From Sabulicella rubraurantiaca (GTDB lineage Bacteria > Pseudomonadota > Alphaproteobacteria > Acetobacterales > Acetobacteraceae): DNA of 64,000 bases. Below, one piece after another: positions 1 through 7,956 of the stretch. The notes beneath the pieces were generated by a model that did no database searches, was not told the DNA's origin, and worked only from the letters and a program-made list of their open reading frames with translations. Each line of letters opens with the position of its first letter. Position 1 is the stretch's first letter. The DNA is taken from contig NZ_JAFEUU010000001.1 of assembly GCF_017355885.1 (NCBI RefSeq), positions 682,001 to 746,000 on the forward strand. The letters are read 5' to 3'. A program made the position numbers and the translations under genes.

Positions 1-876
1 AACGCCATGATGTTCGAGGACGGGCTGTTCCTCGACCTGCCCGAGGGCCGCGACGCCGGCACGATCGAGGTGCTGAACATCGCCGCCCATGCCGAGCGGC
101 CCATCGCCTTCCACCCGCGCCACGTCATCCGCTTGGCGCCGGGGGCTCAGCTGACCCTGGTCGAGACGAGCACCGGCCCCGCCGGCGCCACCTATCTGCA
201 CAACCCCGTCTACGACATCCGGGTGGCGGAGGGGGCGACCTTCACCCATGTGCGCGTGCAGCGCGAGGGGCGCTCGGCCTTCCAGCTCAGCACCATCCGC
301 GCGCGCGTGGCGGCGGGCGGCACCTATGACAACTTCACCCTGAATGCCGGCGGGCGGCTCGTGCGGAACGAGATCCACGTCACGCTGGAGGGGCCGAAGG
401 CGGCGGCGCACATGAACGGCGCACAGCTTGTCGCGGATGGCCAGCACGCGGACACCACCACCTTCCTCGACCACGCGGCGCCGGACTGCCCCAGCCGCCA
501 GACGGTGAAGACCGTGCTGGCCGGGAAGTCGCGCGGGGTGTTCCAGGGCAAGATCCTGGTGCGGCAGGTGGCGCAGCGCACCGATGGCTACCAGATGAAC
601 CAGGCCCTGCTGCTGAGCGAGGAGGCGGAGATCGACGCCAAGCCGCAGCTGGAGATCTATGCCGACGACGTGAGGTGCTCGCACGGCGCGACAGTCGGCG
701 CTCTGGACCCGGAGCAGCTTTTCTACCTGCGCGCCCGCGGCATTCCGGCCGAGGAAGCGCGCGCCATCCTCGTCCAGGCCTTCCTGACCGAGGCGGTGGA
801 AGGCGTCACCGATCCCATCGCCCAGGCGGCGCTGGAGGAAGCGGTGTCCGGCTGGTGGGAGCGGGAGGCCGCCTGA
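1..876 (+). CDS. sufD: SufD, Fe-S cluster assembly scaffold subunit (5' end outside window)
   Basis: C-terminal part of SufD, the beta-helical partner of SufB in the SufBCD scaffold that builds Fe-S clusters in the cytoplasm. The frame is open to base 1, so the true start lies upstream; about 291 residues are seen, against roughly 400 or more for full SufD. The diagnostic end segment DDVRCSHGATVG followed by FYLRARGIP is present; it carries the conserved Cys and His of the SufB-SufD interface. The stop TGA (874-876) overlaps the sufS ATG (876), so the two are translationally coupled. Family call is firm; only the N-terminus is missing. Confidence 0.95.
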   Translation, partial: NAMMFEDGLFLDLPEGRDAGTIEVLNIAAHAERPIAFHPRHVIRLAPGAQLTLVETSTGPAGATYLHNPVYDIRVAEGATFTHVRVQREGRSAFQLSTIRARVAAGGTYDNFTLNAGGRLVRNEIHVTLEGPKAAAHMNGAQLVADGQHADTTTFLDHAAPDCPSRQTVKTVLAGKSRGVFQGKILVRQVAQRTDGYQMNQALLLSEEAEIDAKPQLEIYADDVRCSHGATVGALDPEQLFYLRARGIPAEEARAILVQAFLTEAVEGVTDPIAQAALEEAVSGWWEREAA

Positions 877-2120
877 TGGACCTCGCCCTCGCCCCGCTCG
901 ACGTGCAGCGCATCCGGCAGGATTTCCCCATCCTGTCGCAGACGGTCCGCGGCCGCCCGCTTGTCTTTCTGGACAGCGGCGCCTCCGCCCAGAAGCCACG
1001 CCAAGTGATGGACGCGATGCGCGACTGCATGGAGACGGCCTACGCGAACGTGCATCGCGGCGCCTATCACCTGAGCGAGGTGGCGACGGAGAACCACGAG
1101 GCTTCGCGCGAGGCGGCGCGGCGCTTCCTCAACGCGGCGCGGGTGGAGGAGATCATCCTCACCGGCGGCTCGACCTCGGCCATCAACCTCGTCGCTCATT
1201 CCTTCGGGCGCGGCGTGCTGAAGCCCGGCCAGCGCGTGCTGGTCTCGGAGATGGAGCATCACGCCAACCTCGTCCCCTGGCAGATCCTGCGGGATGAGGG
1301 GCGCGGAATCGGACTCGGCTTCATCCGCATCACCGATGCGGGGGAGCTGGACCTCGACTCCCTCCAGGCTGAATTGCGGAAGGGCGATGTCGGCCTCGTC
1401 GCCGTCACGCACATGTCCAATGTTCTGGGCACGGTGACGCCTGCCGGGGCCATCGCCCGCATGGCGCATGAGCACGGGGCGCGTGTGCTGTTCGACGGCT
1501 CGCAGGCCGCAGTGCACCGCGGTGTGGACGTGCAGGCGCTGGACGCTGATTTCTATACCTTCACCGTCCACAAGCTCTACGGCCCCACCGGCATCGGCGT
1601 GCTCTACGCGAAGCATGAACTGCTGGAGGCGATGCCGCCGTTCTTCGGCGGCGGCGACATGATCGAGACGGTGACGCTGGAGCGCTCGACCTGGGCCGCG
1701 CCCCCTGCCCGCTTCGAGGCCGGCACGCCGCCCATCATCGAGGCCGCCGGGATGAAGGCCGCCATCGAGTATGTCGAGGCCATCGGCATGGAAACGGTGG
1801 AAGCGCATGAGCGCTCCCTGGTCGAGCACGCGATGCGCGTGCTGCCACAGGTGGAGGGGTTAACCCTGGTCGGAAGCGCGCAGGATCGCGGCGGCGTCTT
1901 CTCCTTCTCGCTGGACGCCGCGCATCCGCACGATTTGTCCACCTTCCTGGACCGTCGCGGCATCTGCATCCGCGCCGGGCGCCATTGCGCCGAGCCGCTG
2001 CATGCGCGGCTCGGGCTGGAGACGGGCACGGCGCGGGCCAGCTTCGGCCTCTACACCACCCATGGCGAGATCGACGCCCTAGCTGAGGCGCTGCGCGAGG
2101 CGCGGCGATTCTTCGCGTGA
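876..2120 (+). CDS. sufS: SufS, group II cysteine desulfurase
   Basis: PLP-dependent cysteine desulfurase of 414 residues that takes sulfur from cysteine as a persulfide for Fe-S assembly. The PLP lysine is K233 in TVHKLYGP and the persulfide cysteine is C371 in RAGRHCAEPLH, the short active-site loop typical of SufS/CsdA rather than IscS. The ATG at 876 is chosen because it overlaps the sufD stop and starts directly before the conserved N-terminal helix; the open frame continues further upstream but only as a shadow of sufD. It ends overlapping sufU. No SufE is seen here, so SufU is the probable sulfur acceptor. Confidence 0.96.
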   Translation: MDLALAPLDVQRIRQDFPILSQTVRGRPLVFLDSGASAQKPRQVMDAMRDCMETAYANVHRGAYHLSEVATENHEASREAARRFLNAARVEEIILTGGSTSAINLVAHSFGRGVLKPGQRVLVSEMEHHANLVPWQILRDEGRGIGLGFIRITDAGELDLDSLQAELRKGDVGLVAVTHMSNVLGTVTPAGAIARMAHEHGARVLFDGSQAAVHRGVDVQALDADFYTFTVHKLYGPTGIGVLYAKHELLEAMPPFFGGGDMIETVTLERSTWAAPPARFEAGTPPIIEAAGMKAAIEYVEAIGMETVEAHERSLVEHAMRVLPQVEGLTLVGSAQDRGGVFSFSLDAAHPHDLSTFLDRRGICIRAGRHCAEPLHARLGLETGTARASFGLYTTHGEIDALAEALREARRFFA

Positions 2121-2560
2121 ACGACCTGCTGGAACTCTATCCGCCCGAGATCCGCGACCATGCGCGGCAGCCGCGCAACCGGCACCGGCTGGAATGCGTG
2201 GATGCCACGGCGCGGGGCGACAACCCGCTCTGCGGCGACCGGGTGGAGGTGTTCCTGCGGCTGAATGACGGACGGATTGCCGAGGCGTCCTTCATGGGGC
2301 GGGGCTGCGACGTGTCGCAAGCCAGCGCCTCCATGCTGACCGGCGCGGTGGGCGGGCTCGTCCCAGATGCTGCCCTCGACTTGTCGGAAAAGGTGCGGGA
2401 GATGGCGCGGAGCGGCGCCGTGCCGGATGACGAGCGGTTCGAGGCGCTGCGGAGCCTTGCGGGCGCCGCGAAGTTTCCCAGCCGCGTGAAGTGCGCCACC
2501 CTCGCTTGGGTGACGCTGGAGGCCGCGCTGCGAGGCGGCCAGGAGGCGAGCAGTGAGTGA
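2117..2560 (+). CDS. sufU: SufU-type sulfur acceptor / scaffold
   Basis: IscU-fold protein of 147 residues. Cysteines C39 (LCGD), C64 (GRGC) and C126 (KCA) with D41 form the zinc/sulfur-transfer site. The 18-20 residue spacer between the second and third conserved regions is present, and the IscU partner-binding motif LPPVK is absent, both SufU traits. SufU normally accepts persulfide sulfur from SufS. The GTG start overlaps the sufS TGA (2118-2120). It is followed by sufT with an 8-base overlap. Confidence 0.9.
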   Translation: MNDLLELYPPEIRDHARQPRNRHRLECVDATARGDNPLCGDRVEVFLRLNDGRIAEASFMGRGCDVSQASASMLTGAVGGLVPDAALDLSEKVREMARSGAVPDDERFEALRSLAGAAKFPSRVKCATLAWVTLEAALRGGQEASSE

Positions 2561-2903
2561 GACGCACGGGAGCTGGACACCCGAAGGGGAAGTGAACCCA
2601 GCGCTCCGCGAGGAAGCAGTGATCGGGGCGCTGAAGACCGTCTTCGACCCCGAAATCCCAGTGGATATCTACGAACTCGGCCTCGTCTACGCCATCGAGC
2701 TCGCCGACGATGGTGAGGTGAAGGTGGAGATGACGCTGACCACTCCTTCCTGCCCATCGGCGCAGGAATTGCCGACGATGGCGGAAGAGGCGGTGCGGCA
2801 GGTTCCCGGCGTGACGGGCTGCAGGGTCGAGGTCGTCTGGGACCCGCCCTGGGACCAGTCGCGCATGAGCGAGGACGCGCGCCTCGCCCTGAACATGTAT
2901 TGA
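2553..2903 (+). CDS. sufT: SufT-family (DUF59/MIP18) Fe-S maturation protein
   Basis: Small DUF59 protein of 116 residues encoded inside the suf operon. The family signature FDPEIPVDIYELGLVY and the conserved TTPSCPSAQELP with its single reactive cysteine are clear. SufT/PaaD-like proteins help mature Fe-S proteins in the cytoplasm. The GTG start at 2553 overlaps the end of sufU; no ATG lies near. The C-terminal WDPPWDQSRMSEDARLALNMY is typical of this family. Assignment as SufT rather than PaaD rests on the operon context. Confidence 0.88.
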   Translation: MSETHGSWTPEGEVNPALREEAVIGALKTVFDPEIPVDIYELGLVYAIELADDGEVKVEMTLTTPSCPSAQELPTMAEEAVRQVPGVTGCRVEVVWDPPWDQSRMSEDARLALNMY

Positions 2904-2920
2904 CGAGGAGGCTGGACGCG

Positions 2921-3289
2921 ATGGCCACCGCCGAAACCCCCACGAAGACCAGGCGCGAATTGCCGCCGCTGATGCGGCTCTCCGACGCCGCGGCCGAAAG
3001 GCTGCGCGCCCTCTACGGCAAGGCCGAAGCCGGCAAGCTGCTGCGGATCGGGGTCAAGACCAAAGGCTGCTCCGGCATGGCCTATGACCTCGATTTCGTG
3101 GACGCGCCCGGGCCGGGCGACGAGGTGGTGAAGGACAAGGGCCTCACCATCCTCGTGGACCGTAAGGCGTCGCTCTACCTGATCGGCACGATCATGGATT
3201 ACGAGGTGAAGGCGATGAGCGCGGGCTTCACCTTCGTGAACCCGAACGAGAGGGGCCGCTGCGGCTGCGGCGAGTCCTTCCACGTGTGA
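2921..3289 (+). CDS. sufA: SufA/ErpA-like A-type Fe-S carrier
   Basis: A-type carrier of 122 residues (HesB/IscA family) that receives clusters from SufBCD and passes them to apoproteins. The three ligand cysteines are C50 (KGCSGMAY), C114 and C116 (RCGCGESF). The ATG at 2921 is preferred over the TTG overlapping sufT at 2900 because GAGGAGG sits at 2905-2911, an ideal spacing. Last gene of the suf operon in this window; a palindrome follows before the convergent kinase gene. Confidence 0.93.
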   Translation: MATAETPTKTRRELPPLMRLSDAAAERLRALYGKAEAGKLLRIGVKTKGCSGMAYDLDFVDAPGPGDEVVKDKGLTILVDRKASLYLIGTIMDYEVKAMSAGFTFVNPNERGRCGCGESFHV

Positions 3290-3290
3290 C

Positions 3291-3317
3291 GGAGGGGCGG
3301 CGCGCTACGCCGCCTCC
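3291..3317. terminator. Palindrome between convergent sufA and kinase gene
   Basis: GGCGGCG (3296-3302), loop CGCTA, CGCCGCC (3308-3314), extendable by GGA/TCC outside. The kinase stop codon (3305-3307, minus strand) lies in the loop and the sufA stop ends at 3289. There is no T-tract, so action as a bidirectional terminator is inferred from position only. Confidence 0.4.
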
Positions 3318-5740
3318 TGCTCCTTTCGGCGCAACGCGCGGTCCAGCGCCGCCGAAAGTTCCTCCGGCTGATAGGGCTTTGGCAGGATCTCGACACCCTT
3401 GGGCGGCGACATCCGGGTGAGCTGCTCGCTATAGCCGGTGGTCAGCACTACCGGCAGGCCCGGCCAGGATTCCTGAACGATCCGGGCCAGCTCCATCCCA
3501 CCGATCCCGCCCGGCATCACGATGTCGGAGAACACGACATCCGGCGCCATGCCGGAGCGCAGCAGGGACAGCGCTTCCTCCGCGCTGCTTGCGTGGCTGG
3601 TGTTGTAGCCGCGCTCCTCCAGCAAGGACACGGCAAGCGTCCCGACCTCCATGTTGTCCTCGACCACGAGGATCGTCCCCCGCGCGGCGGATGCCGGCCC
3701 GGCCGTCACGGGCTTGGCATGGACCGCCTCGCCGAGGGCGCGCGGCAGGAGCAGGGAGACGGAAGTTCCCTCGCCCACCTCGCTGCGGATGGAAATATCG
3801 CCGCCCGATTGACGCACGAAGCCGAGGACCTGCGGCAGGCCGAGCCCCGTGCCGTAGCCCGCGGGCTTGGTGGTGAAGAAGGGCTCCAGCACGCGATCCA
3901 GCAGGTGCTGCGGGATGCCCTGCCCGGTGTCGCGCACGACGATGCACACATACTCGCCAGCCGGACGCTCGCCTTCCGCGTCCAGCGTCGCGTTGCGCGC
4001 CTCGATGATCACGACCCCGCCCTCCGGCATCGCGTCGCGCCCGTTCACGGCGAGGTTCAGGATCGCCACCTCCAGCTGCCCGGGATCCACTTTGGCGAGC
4101 CAGAGATCGGGCTCGATCGCGGTCCGAACCTCGATGCCCGAGCCGAGGGTGCGGTGCAGGAGTTCCGACATGCCGGAAAGCCGTTCCGCCACGTCCACCA
4201 CCTCGGGATGCAGCGCCTGCCGGCGCGCGAAGGCGAGGAGGCGCCCGGTGAGGTCCCGCGCGCTGCGTCCGGCCCGGATCATCCCGTCCAGGATCACGTC
4301 CCGCTTGGCCTCCGCAAGGCTTGGCTGGCGCAGCAGCGCGGCGCCGCTGGTCACGACCTGCAGGAGGTTGTTGAAGTCATGCGCGACCGCACCCGTGAGC
4401 TGGCCGAGCGCGGCGAGCTTCTCGGCCTGGCGCGCCTCCTCCTCCGCCCGGCGCCGCTGGCGGGCGACCTGAAGCAGGGCTGCGGTCCGCTCCTCGACCA
4501 GAATTTCCAGTTCCTGACGGTCGCGTTCCAGCACGGCCTGGGCCGCACGGGCCTGGGTGACGTCCTGGCATACCCCCACCAGCCGTGAGGGCGGGAGGTG
4601 AGCCGCCCGAAGCGCCATTACCCGCTCTTCGCCATCCTGCCGGCGCACGCGGCACTCAGCGACGAAATGTTCATCACCCTGCCTGGCCGCGCGCAAGGCA
4701 GCACGGAGCGGACCAAGATCCTCTGGATGGACGAAATCCTGCCAGCGCCGTGCCGCCGCCTCGCGTGAAGCGGGCGGGAGGCCCAGCAACGCGCCCATCA
4801 TCTCGTCCCAGTTGACCTGGGCGGTGGCGAAATTCACCTCCCAGGTGCCGAGACCGGCGGCTTCCAGCGCGATGCGGAGCCGCGTCTCGCCCACGCGCAG
4901 CGCTGCCTCGGCCGCCGCACGCTCGGCGCTGAGCAGGGCCGCGCGCGCCTCGCTCTCACGAAGTGCTACCGCGGCCTCACGCTGGGCCAGGGCGCTGAAG
5001 CGGCGGTCGAACAGCGCCGCGAGCAGCGCCAGGAAAAGGATCAGCCCCGTGGTGCCCGCGACACCGAGGGCCAGTGCGCCCTGATCCAGCCCGGTGATGG
5101 CACCAGGGCGATCCTGCCCCGCAGGCACGACCCAGGTCGCGGCTGCCATGGCGGTGTAGTGCATCCCCGCCACAGCCAGGCCCATCACCACCGCTGCCGC
5201 CACCTTCGGCGCCCGGGCCGTCTCGCGCAGGAAAAGCCAGAGCGCCACGGTCGCCGCCGCCACCGCCACCAGCAGCGACACCACGACTAGGGACGGGTCA
5301 TAGTGCAGCAGCGCGCCCGAGTGCATCGCCGCCATGCCAGTGTAGTGCATGGTCGCGATGCTGGTGCCGACAACGATCCCGGCACCGAACACCCAGCGCG
5401 GACGGCCGACGCCGCGCCGGACCAGGCTGAAGCCGAAGCCCGTCACGATGACCGGCAGCACGAAGGAGAACAGGGTCAGCCAAGGGTCGAAGGTGATGGG
5501 GACCGGCAGGGTGAAGGCCAGCATCGCTACGAAATGCATCGCCCAGATGCCGCCGCCCATGGCCACGGCCGCCGCTCCGGTCCAGAGCCGCACGCCCATT
5601 CCATGCGCCACGCGCACCCGGCCAGCGAGGTCCAGCGCCGTGTAGGAGGCCAGGATGGCGATCCCCACTGACAAGGCCACAAGGGCCGGGTCATGGTGTC
5701 CGCCGAGGATCTCGCCGAATTCGTGCAGCTTCCCGTGCAA
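3305..5740 (-). CDS. MHYT-PAS hybrid sensor histidine kinase with receiver domain
   Basis: Membrane hybrid kinase of 811 residues. The N-terminal 240 residues form an MHYT sensor with repeated M-H-Y/F-T/V motifs (AMHFVAM, TMHYTGMAAMH, GMHYTAMA), thought to bind copper and sense oxygen, CO or NO. Next come a PAS/PAC domain (about 285-410), a helical linker, HisKA with AHDFNNLLQ (phospho-His), HATPase with N and G boxes (NGRDAMPEGG, DTGQGIP, GTGLGLP) and a C-terminal receiver (about 690-805) with FSDIVMPGG as the phospho-Asp site. The start is TTG, directly before conserved HDPALVALSVGIAILASYTALDL, with an in-frame stop three codons upstream. No partner regulator is adjacent; output is unknown. 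Confidence 0.9.
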   Translation of the reverse strand: MHGKLHEFGEILGGHHDPALVALSVGIAILASYTALDLAGRVRVAHGMGVRLWTGAAAVAMGGGIWAMHFVAMLAFTLPVPITFDPWLTLFSFVLPVIVTGFGFSLVRRGVGRPRWVFGAGIVVGTSIATMHYTGMAAMHSGALLHYDPSLVVVSLLVAVAAATVALWLFLRETARAPKVAAAVVMGLAVAGMHYTAMAAATWVVPAGQDRPGAITGLDQGALALGVAGTTGLILFLALLAALFDRRFSALAQREAAVALRESEARAALLSAERAAAEAALRVGETRLRIALEAAGLGTWEVNFATAQVNWDEMMGALLGLPPASREAAARRWQDFVHPEDLGPLRAALRAARQGDEHFVAECRVRRQDGEERVMALRAAHLPPSRLVGVCQDVTQARAAQAVLERDRQELEILVEERTAALLQVARQRRRAEEEARQAEKLAALGQLTGAVAHDFNNLLQVVTSGAALLRQPSLAEAKRDVILDGMIRAGRSARDLTGRLLAFARRQALHPEVVDVAERLSGMSELLHRTLGSGIEVRTAIEPDLWLAKVDPGQLEVAILNLAVNGRDAMPEGGVVIIEARNATLDAEGERPAGEYVCIVVRDTGQGIPQHLLDRVLEPFFTTKPAGYGTGLGLPQVLGFVRQSGGDISIRSEVGEGTSVSLLLPRALGEAVHAKPVTAGPASAARGTILVVEDNMEVGTLAVSLLEERGYNTSHASSAEEALSLLRSGMAPDVVFSDIVMPGGIGGMELARIVQESWPGLPVVLTTGYSEQLTRMSPPKGVEILPKPYQPEELSAALDRALRRKEQEAA

Positions 5741-5891
5741 TGGTCTTCAGGGCCTTGATTGCACTTTCAGCATAGCCGCGCCGCAGGGTTGTTACGAGGG
5801 GATGAATCGAGGGAGGGGGACCGCTTCACGGGGGCGGATGCCCGTCCTAACCTCCCGCGCTGCGAAACGGACACACGGGAGAACGCCCATC

Positions 5892-6800
5892 ATGATGCTT
5901 GAAGGCAAGGTCGCGATCGTCACCGGCTCGGGCGGCGGCATTGGGCGTGAGATTGCGCTCGCCATGGCGGAGGCCGGGGCCAAGGTCGTCATCAACGACA
6001 TCGGCGCCTCGCTCAGCGGCGAGGGGCAGGACGCCACGCCGGCGCAGCAGACGAAGGCCATCATCGAGCAGAAGGGTGGCCAAGCGGCGATCAACACCGA
6101 CAGCGTCTCCGAGTGGGACAACGCGAAGAAGATCGTCCAGTGCGCCCTCGACAATTTCGGCCGCGTGGACATCGTAGTGAACAACGCGGGCATCCTGCGC
6201 GACCAGATCTTCCACCGCATGACGCCGGAAGAGTGGCTGGCCGTCATCAATGTCCACCTCAACGGCTCCTTCTTCGTCAGCCGCGCGGCGGCGGAGCATT
6301 TCCGCAAGCAGGAAAGCGGCTCATTCGTCCACATCACCTCCACCTCGGGGCTGATCGGCAATTTCGGGCAGGCGAACTACTCCGCGGCGAAGCTGGGCAT
6401 CGTGGCGCTGTCCAAGTCCATCGCGCTGGACATGAAGCGCTACAACGTCCGCTCCAACTGCCTCGCGCCCTTCGCCTGGAGCCGCATGACCAGCAGCATT
6501 CCCGCCGAGACGCCTGAGCAGAAGGCGCGGGTCGAGCGGCTGATGCGGATGGGCCCAGAGAAGAACGCGCCGCTCGCCGTCTTCCTCGCCTCCGATGCGG
6601 CGAAGGAAGTCTCCGGCCAGATCTTCGCGCCGCGCATGCATGAGCTGTTCCTGTTCTCGCAGAACCGGCCGGTCCGCTCGGTCCATAGCGAGTCGGGCTG
6701 GACGCCGGAGAAGATCGCCGAGATCGCGCTGCCGGCCTTCCGCTCCGGCTTCGTGCCCCTGGAGCGTTCGGGCGACGTCTTCTCCTGGGATCCGGTCTGA
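5892..6800 (+). CDS. SDR-family 3-hydroxyacyl-CoA dehydrogenase-like oxidoreductase
   Basis: Short-chain dehydrogenase of 302 residues. TGSGGGIG is the NAD(P) glycine motif, NNAG the structural motif, and S150-Y163-K167 the catalytic set. The insertion after the second strand (GASLSGEGQDATP) and the C-terminal extension resemble the (3R)-hydroxyacyl-CoA dehydrogenase domain of bacterial and peroxisomal multifunctional enzymes. The ATG at 5892 has GGGAG at 5877-5881. It starts a run with acyl-CoA dehydrogenase and acyl-CoA synthetase (5-base gap), so oxidation of a beta-hydroxyacyl-CoA is likely. The substrate is not readable. Confidence 0.85.
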   Translation: MMLEGKVAIVTGSGGGIGREIALAMAEAGAKVVINDIGASLSGEGQDATPAQQTKAIIEQKGGQAAINTDSVSEWDNAKKIVQCALDNFGRVDIVVNNAGILRDQIFHRMTPEEWLAVINVHLNGSFFVSRAAAEHFRKQESGSFVHITSTSGLIGNFGQANYSAAKLGIVALSKSIALDMKRYNVRSNCLAPFAWSRMTSSIPAETPEQKARVERLMRMGPEKNAPLAVFLASDAAKEVSGQIFAPRMHELFLFSQNRPVRSVHSESGWTPEKIAEIALPAFRSGFVPLERSGDVFSWDPV

Positions 6801-6804
6801 CCCC

Positions 6805-7956
6805 ATGGATTTCCGCCTGACGGAAGAGCAGGCCGCCTTCGCGGAGGTGGTGCGCGGCTTCGCCGAGCGCCACCTGCGGGAGGGGGCGGTGGAGCGTGCC
6901 CATACGGTCGGCTATCCATGGGGCGTCGCCAAGCTCATGGCGCAGCAGGGCCTGTTCGGCATCATGCTTCCCGAGGAGGATGGCGGCCAGGGCGGCACGG
7001 TGATGGATGCGGTGCTGGCGATGGAGCAGATCGCCGCGGTCTGCCCTCGCTCCGCTGACGTGCTCCAGGCGGGAAATTTTGGGGCCTTCCGCACCCTCGC
7101 CGAGTATGCGAGCCCCTACCAGAAGGAACGCTTTTTCAGGCCGCTGCTGAACGGGGAGGCGGTGGCCGCGGTGGGCATGAGCGAGCCCGAGGCCGGCTCC
7201 GCACTCACGGACCTGACCACACGCTGCACCCCGGATGGCGATGGCTTCCGCCTGAACGGACAGAAGGTCTTCACCACCAACAGCGCCGAGGCGAATGTCT
7301 TCGTCGTGTATTGCCGCTTCGGACCCGGCGTGGGCGGCATCGGCTCGGTGCTGGTGGAGCGCGGGCAGGAAGGCTTCCGCCTCGGCCAGCCCTCTCTCTA
7401 CATGAACGACGAGGAGTGGTGCGCCCTCTACTTCGAGGATGTCTACATCCCGAAGGAGATGGTGCTTCTCGGCCCCGGCGGGTTCAAGAAGCAGATCGGC
7501 GGCTTCAACGTGGAGCGGCTGGGCAACACCACCCGTGCCCTGGCGCTCGGCGAATACTGCTTTGCCCAAGCGCGGGAGCACGCGATGCAGCGCTCGCAAT
7601 TCGGGCGCAAGCTTATGGAGTTCCAGGGGCTCCAGTGGAAGTTCGCGGAGATGCGCGTGGCGCTGGATTCCGCGCGCCTCCTGCTCTACCGCGCCGCAGT
7701 CAATGCCGGACGCGGGCTGCCTGACGCGCAGGAAGTGGCGCTGGCCAAGTATGCCTGCAACCAGGCGGGCTGGCTCGCTTCCAACGAGTCCCTGCAGGTC
7801 ATGGGTGGCATGGGCTACTCGAAGGATCTGCTGATCGAATACTGCGTGCGGCGGACGCGCGGCTGGATGATTGCCGGCGGGTCGCTGGAGATGATGCGAA
7901 ACCGCATTGCCGAAGGGGTGTTCGGCCAGTCCTTCTCGCAGCGCCCCCCGAAATGA
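6805..7956 (+). CDS. Acyl-CoA dehydrogenase, FAD-dependent
   Basis: Acyl-CoA dehydrogenase of 383 residues with the usual N-terminal helical, middle beta (VGMSEPEAGSALTDLTT, FVVYC) and C-terminal helical domains. The MCAD-type catalytic Glu position is replaced (MIAGGSLEMMR, G358), but an acidic residue occurs at E237 in VERLGN, the place used by isovaleryl-CoA dehydrogenase. So it is probably active, with the base on the alternative helix. Placement between the SDR and an acyl-CoA synthetase suggests catabolism of an activated, possibly branched or cyclic, acid. The stop overlaps the next start by four bases. Confidence 0.92.
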   Translation: MDFRLTEEQAAFAEVVRGFAERHLREGAVERAHTVGYPWGVAKLMAQQGLFGIMLPEEDGGQGGTVMDAVLAMEQIAAVCPRSADVLQAGNFGAFRTLAEYASPYQKERFFRPLLNGEAVAAVGMSEPEAGSALTDLTTRCTPDGDGFRLNGQKVFTTNSAEANVFVVYCRFGPGVGGIGSVLVERGQEGFRLGQPSLYMNDEEWCALYFEDVYIPKEMVLLGPGGFKKQIGGFNVERLGNTTRALALGEYCFAQAREHAMQRSQFGRKLMEFQGLQWKFAEMRVALDSARLLLYRAAVNAGRGLPDAQEVALAKYACNQAGWLASNESLQVMGGMGYSKDLLIEYCVRRTRGWMIAGGSLEMMRNRIAEGVFGQSFSQRPPK

